The notes below the pieces were generated by a model. The model was not told where the DNA came from. It ran no database searches and worked only from the letters and a program-made list of their open reading frames with translations. A stretch of 64,000 nucleotides of DNA from an uncultured Planctomycetota bacterium (GTDB lineage Bacteria; Planctomycetota; Phycisphaerae; UBA1845; UTPLA1): the NCBI GenBank assembly GCA_900696465.1, contig CAADGE010000027.1, positions 205,998 through 269,997 on the forward strand, read 5' to 3'. A program made the position numbers and the translations under genes. Below are positions 61,935 to 64,000 of the stretch, one piece after another; positions within the stretch are counted from its first letter, which is position 1, and every line of letters begins with the position of its first letter.

Positions 61935-63719
61935 TTAGCCGATGATGAAACGCCTTCGCTTGACGTAGTCCCAAACGACATAGCGATCCAATTCGCTCCC
62001 GCCGACGAAGAAGACTCGGCCCTGCGTGCTTTCGGCGAGTCGGTTTGCAAACCGCACATCTTCTTCACTCTGAGACCAGCTCGAGAGGAGAAAGATGTTG
62101 ATGGTGATACCCTGTTCGCGGCACAGCAGGCCCTCGCGCTGCGTGAAGTGTTCCGTTCGTTCGTCCGGCGGATAGAGCAGATACAGCCACTGATCCTCGA
62201 AGTGGGCCGTGGGCAGTCCGTCGGTGATGAGGATGATCTGGCGATTGGGCGTGTCCTGCACCTGCAGGAGCTGGCGGGCCGTTCGAAGGCCGTGCTGGAG
62301 GTTCGTGAAATGGGGCGGCAGGTCGCGTTCGGACAGCCGCGCATCGCTCAGGTCGGCCTTGAGGCGCACCCGCGAATCGTGAATGGTCACCGGTTTGGGC
62401 AGGAGCATGGACACTTCGGAGATGTGCCGGCGCTTGGCCAGAGTGAAGATTTCCACGAAGTCCACAAAATCGCCGGGGTATTCGCTGCGGATGAGGCCGT
62501 GGAGGGCGAGTGCCATGCGCTTGACATTAACATACTGCCCGCCCCAGCGCATGGAGCCGCTCATGTCCATGCAGACGACGGTGGCGCACTTGGGCGTATT
62601 CCGCGTCATGTGGATTTCGATGTCTTCGGGGAGAAGGCGGACTCGGCCGTTTTCGGCGGCTTGAAGTTCTGGCGACTCGGCTTTTCCTTCGCGGATCATG
62701 GCATTGATCATCGACTGGACGACGTCCATGTTGGCCAGCGAGTCGCCGAATTCGTAGGGCCTGGTGCGCTGGGTCTCGACGACACCGTCGCCGGTGACGG
62801 GGTGCTGATGACGGCCGGTCTTTGCGGCCTGCAGGTCAGCGAAAATGCGGTCGAGCAGTTTGGACTGGAAGATGCGAAAGGCCTTCGGCGTGAGCTGGTA
62901 CCTGCCGTCCTGATTTTGCAGTCCCTGCTGTTCGGCCAGATGATGGAGCAGGTCTTCGACCTGTTGCTGCAGTCGTTCGAGACCTTCGATCTGCTTTTCG
63001 TCCGCGAAGCGGGCCAGTTCTTCCAGATTTATAACGTAGAGCTTCGCGTTTTTGGCCGCTTCCTTGAGCTGCTCGATCAGGCGATCGATCGTCTCCAGCT
63101 CGTCCTTGATTTCAATGGCCTGTGTGACGGACAACACCTGCCGACCGGTGAATGTGTACTTGGCGGCGAGTTCCTCGATCTGATACTTGTCGCCGAGGAT
63201 TTCCATCAGCGAGACGAGCTGCGCGGTGAATTCGTTATGGGAAGGCGGCTCGTTGTTCCTGAGCTTCGCTTTTTTCGATCGCGAGTTCGGTGTGTCGGCC
63301 TGGTACCACAGCCGTTCGAGATCGGCGATCTGCTCGTTGCGCACGGCCCGATCGAAGGATTTTTCAAACTGCTTCGGCGGTGAAATCTGCCCAGCGGCAT
63401 CGTGATACGTTCGCGCCGCCGCCGCGCGGACCGACGTGGTTTCGTACGTCTGGAGGATTTTTCTCTTGCGCTCCTCCAGCATTGCCAGGAGCGAGCTGAT
63501 GCTCGGACCCAGGCCGGTGATTTGTGACGGATCGAGTTCAATCGCCTCGGCCAGCTCCTCGGGCGTCAGTCTTCGCAGGGAGCCGTACTCGAGCATGTGC
63601 TCGAAAGCCGGGGTTACCAGGTCCGGGGCATCTGCGGCCGGCATGGGAAAGCGTTTCGGGTCGTAAGCGAGATAAGTCTGTACGATCCCGCCGGGCCGTC
63701 GTGGTTGGTCGTGTTTCAT
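61935..63719 (-). CDS. VWA-domain protein of CoxE/MoxR-associated type
   Basis: The 594-residue cytosolic protein is helical and charged over its first ~380 residues (LEERKRKILQTYETTSVRAA, KDELETIDRLIEQLKEAAKN). It then has a von Willebrand factor A domain, with the MIDAS motif intact (ATVVCMDMSGSMRWGGQYVN, ~396) and ILITDGLPTAHFE (~505). Such proteins usually work with a MoxR-type AAA+ ATPase as metal-dependent chaperones or complex-assembly factors. No AAA gene lies in the window, though it could sit beyond a neighbour. Confidence 0.83.
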   Translation of the reverse strand: MKHDQPRRPGGIVQTYLAYDPKRFPMPAADAPDLVTPAFEHMLEYGSLRRLTPEELAEAIELDPSQITGLGPSISSLLAMLEERKRKILQTYETTSVRAAAARTYHDAAGQISPPKQFEKSFDRAVRNEQIADLERLWYQADTPNSRSKKAKLRNNEPPSHNEFTAQLVSLMEILGDKYQIEELAAKYTFTGRQVLSVTQAIEIKDELETIDRLIEQLKEAAKNAKLYVINLEELARFADEKQIEGLERLQQQVEDLLHHLAEQQGLQNQDGRYQLTPKAFRIFQSKLLDRIFADLQAAKTGRHQHPVTGDGVVETQRTRPYEFGDSLANMDVVQSMINAMIREGKAESPELQAAENGRVRLLPEDIEIHMTRNTPKCATVVCMDMSGSMRWGGQYVNVKRMALALHGLIRSEYPGDFVDFVEIFTLAKRRHISEVSMLLPKPVTIHDSRVRLKADLSDARLSERDLPPHFTNLQHGLRTARQLLQVQDTPNRQIILITDGLPTAHFEDQWLYLLYPPDERTEHFTQREGLLCREQGITINIFLLSSWSQSEEDVRFANRLAESTQGRVFFVGGSELDRYVVWDYVKRRRFIIG

Positions 63720-63785
63720 GCTGCTGCTGATCCCCAGGATCCTCGGAGGATCATAGCTCGGTCGGGAGAAGATGCATCCTCTCGT

Positions 63786-64000
63786 TCAATTACAAGCGGC
63801 GTAGACCAGGCAGAAGATCATGTCAGGGATGTCGAGGGCGTCGGTGAAGCCGTCAAAGTTGATGTCGGAACGCTCGATGGCGCCGGGGAAGGATTCGATG
63901 CCGAGGAGGGCATCGACGAAGCAGGGCAGGTCGCCGTCGAGATCGAAGACGCCGTCGTCGTTGCAGTCACCGATGAGAGGGAAGGTTTCGACGTAGGTGA
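63786..64000 (-). CDS. C-terminal end of a dockerin-like protein (5' part outside window)
   Basis: The last 71 codons of a minus-strand gene reach the right edge and end at TGA 63786. They hold two Ca-binding dockerin-type repeats, GDCNDDGVFDLDGDLPCFVD then ALLG, and SDINFDGFTDALDIPDMIFC, with Asp/Asn at loop positions 1, 3, 5 and 12, and end YAACN. Planctomycete secreted proteins often carry such dockerin-like tails without cellulosomes. The 66 bases to the VWA gene show nothing notable. Confidence 0.78.
   Translation of the reverse strand, partial: TYVETFPLIGDCNDDGVFDLDGDLPCFVDALLGIESFPGAIERSDINFDGFTDALDIPDMIFCLVYAACN

Noticed and set aside
1..64000. CRISPR arrays, prophage, insertion sequences, tRNA or rRNA genes
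   Set aside because: No regularly spaced direct repeats, transposase, integrase, phage structural gene, or tRNA/rRNA-like sequence was recognised on reading.

Overview
The window is GC-rich bacterial DNA, densely packed with mostly short-spaced or overlapping genes. It looks like a Planctomycetota chromosome, probably Phycisphaerae-like. Signs pointing that way are an LpxC-FabZ fusion in a skp-lpxD-lpxC/fabZ operon, a prepilin-type (DUF1559-like) secreted protein, a dockerin-like C-terminus, small secreted peptides, a bacterial topoisomerase VI A subunit and a split fatty-acid-synthase-like operon. The taxonomic call is an inference from gene content; no rRNA or tRNA gene was recognised.

Layout. 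0-3 kb (minus): outer-membrane operon skp-like, lpxD, lpxC-fabZ (the last runs off the left edge). 3-8 kb (minus): MFS transporter plus a polytopic glycosyltransferase-like protein, then two tandem paralogous membrane proteins. 8-12.6 kb: aldehyde dehydrogenase, a 59-residue secreted peptide, a membrane-anchored metallophosphatase and prfB with a programmed +1 frameshift. 12.7-18.5 kb (plus): envelope operon of a double WaaP-like kinase, a HEAT-repeat protein and an AlgJ-like/AlgI-like O-acetylation pair. 18.5-22.1 kb (minus): kynurenine operon kynU-kmo-tdo. 22.3-33 kb (plus): HIT hydrolase, dGTPase, a secreted protein, threonine dehydrogenase and KBL, SulP transporter, chorismate synthase, an AsmA-like protein and an HTH protein, followed by a repeat-rich gap. 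33.6-45.8 kb (minus): phosphoesterase, HTH-EIIA fusion, RNase D, cobalamin-dependent MetH flanked by two B12-type radical SAM proteins, and threonine aldolase.

46-51.6 kb: small secreted proteins, a membrane gene interrupted by an in-frame TGA, an alanine-glyoxylate-type aminotransferase, a protease-fold protein lacking its catalytic residues, and a sulfotransferase-like/class IV aminotransferase pair. 51.6-54.1 kb is the most accessory-looking stretch: a broken hicA toxin next to an intact hicB, a stand-alone topoisomerase VI A/Spo11-like protein with intact catalytic residues but no B subunit, and an operator-controlled small-protein/nucleotidyltransferase pair. 54.3-59.8 kb holds an SDR, then on the minus strand a dedicated FAS/PKS-like operon (dehydratase, long acyl carrier protein, second dehydratase, degenerate ketosynthase, active ketosynthase). 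60-64 kb: prepilin-type protein, RmlD-like reductase, VWA protein and the end of a dockerin-like protein.

Functional themes are envelope lipid and polysaccharide chemistry (lpx genes, WaaP-like kinase, MBOAT, FAS-like operon, RmlD), amino-acid and one-carbon metabolism (tdh/kbl, ltaE, AGT, metH, aroC, kynurenine pathway) and a small island of toxin-antitoxin-like and DNA-topology genes. The strongest candidates for something undescribed are the orphan Topo VI A with its neighbours and the FAS-like operon built on an active/degenerate ketosynthase pair.
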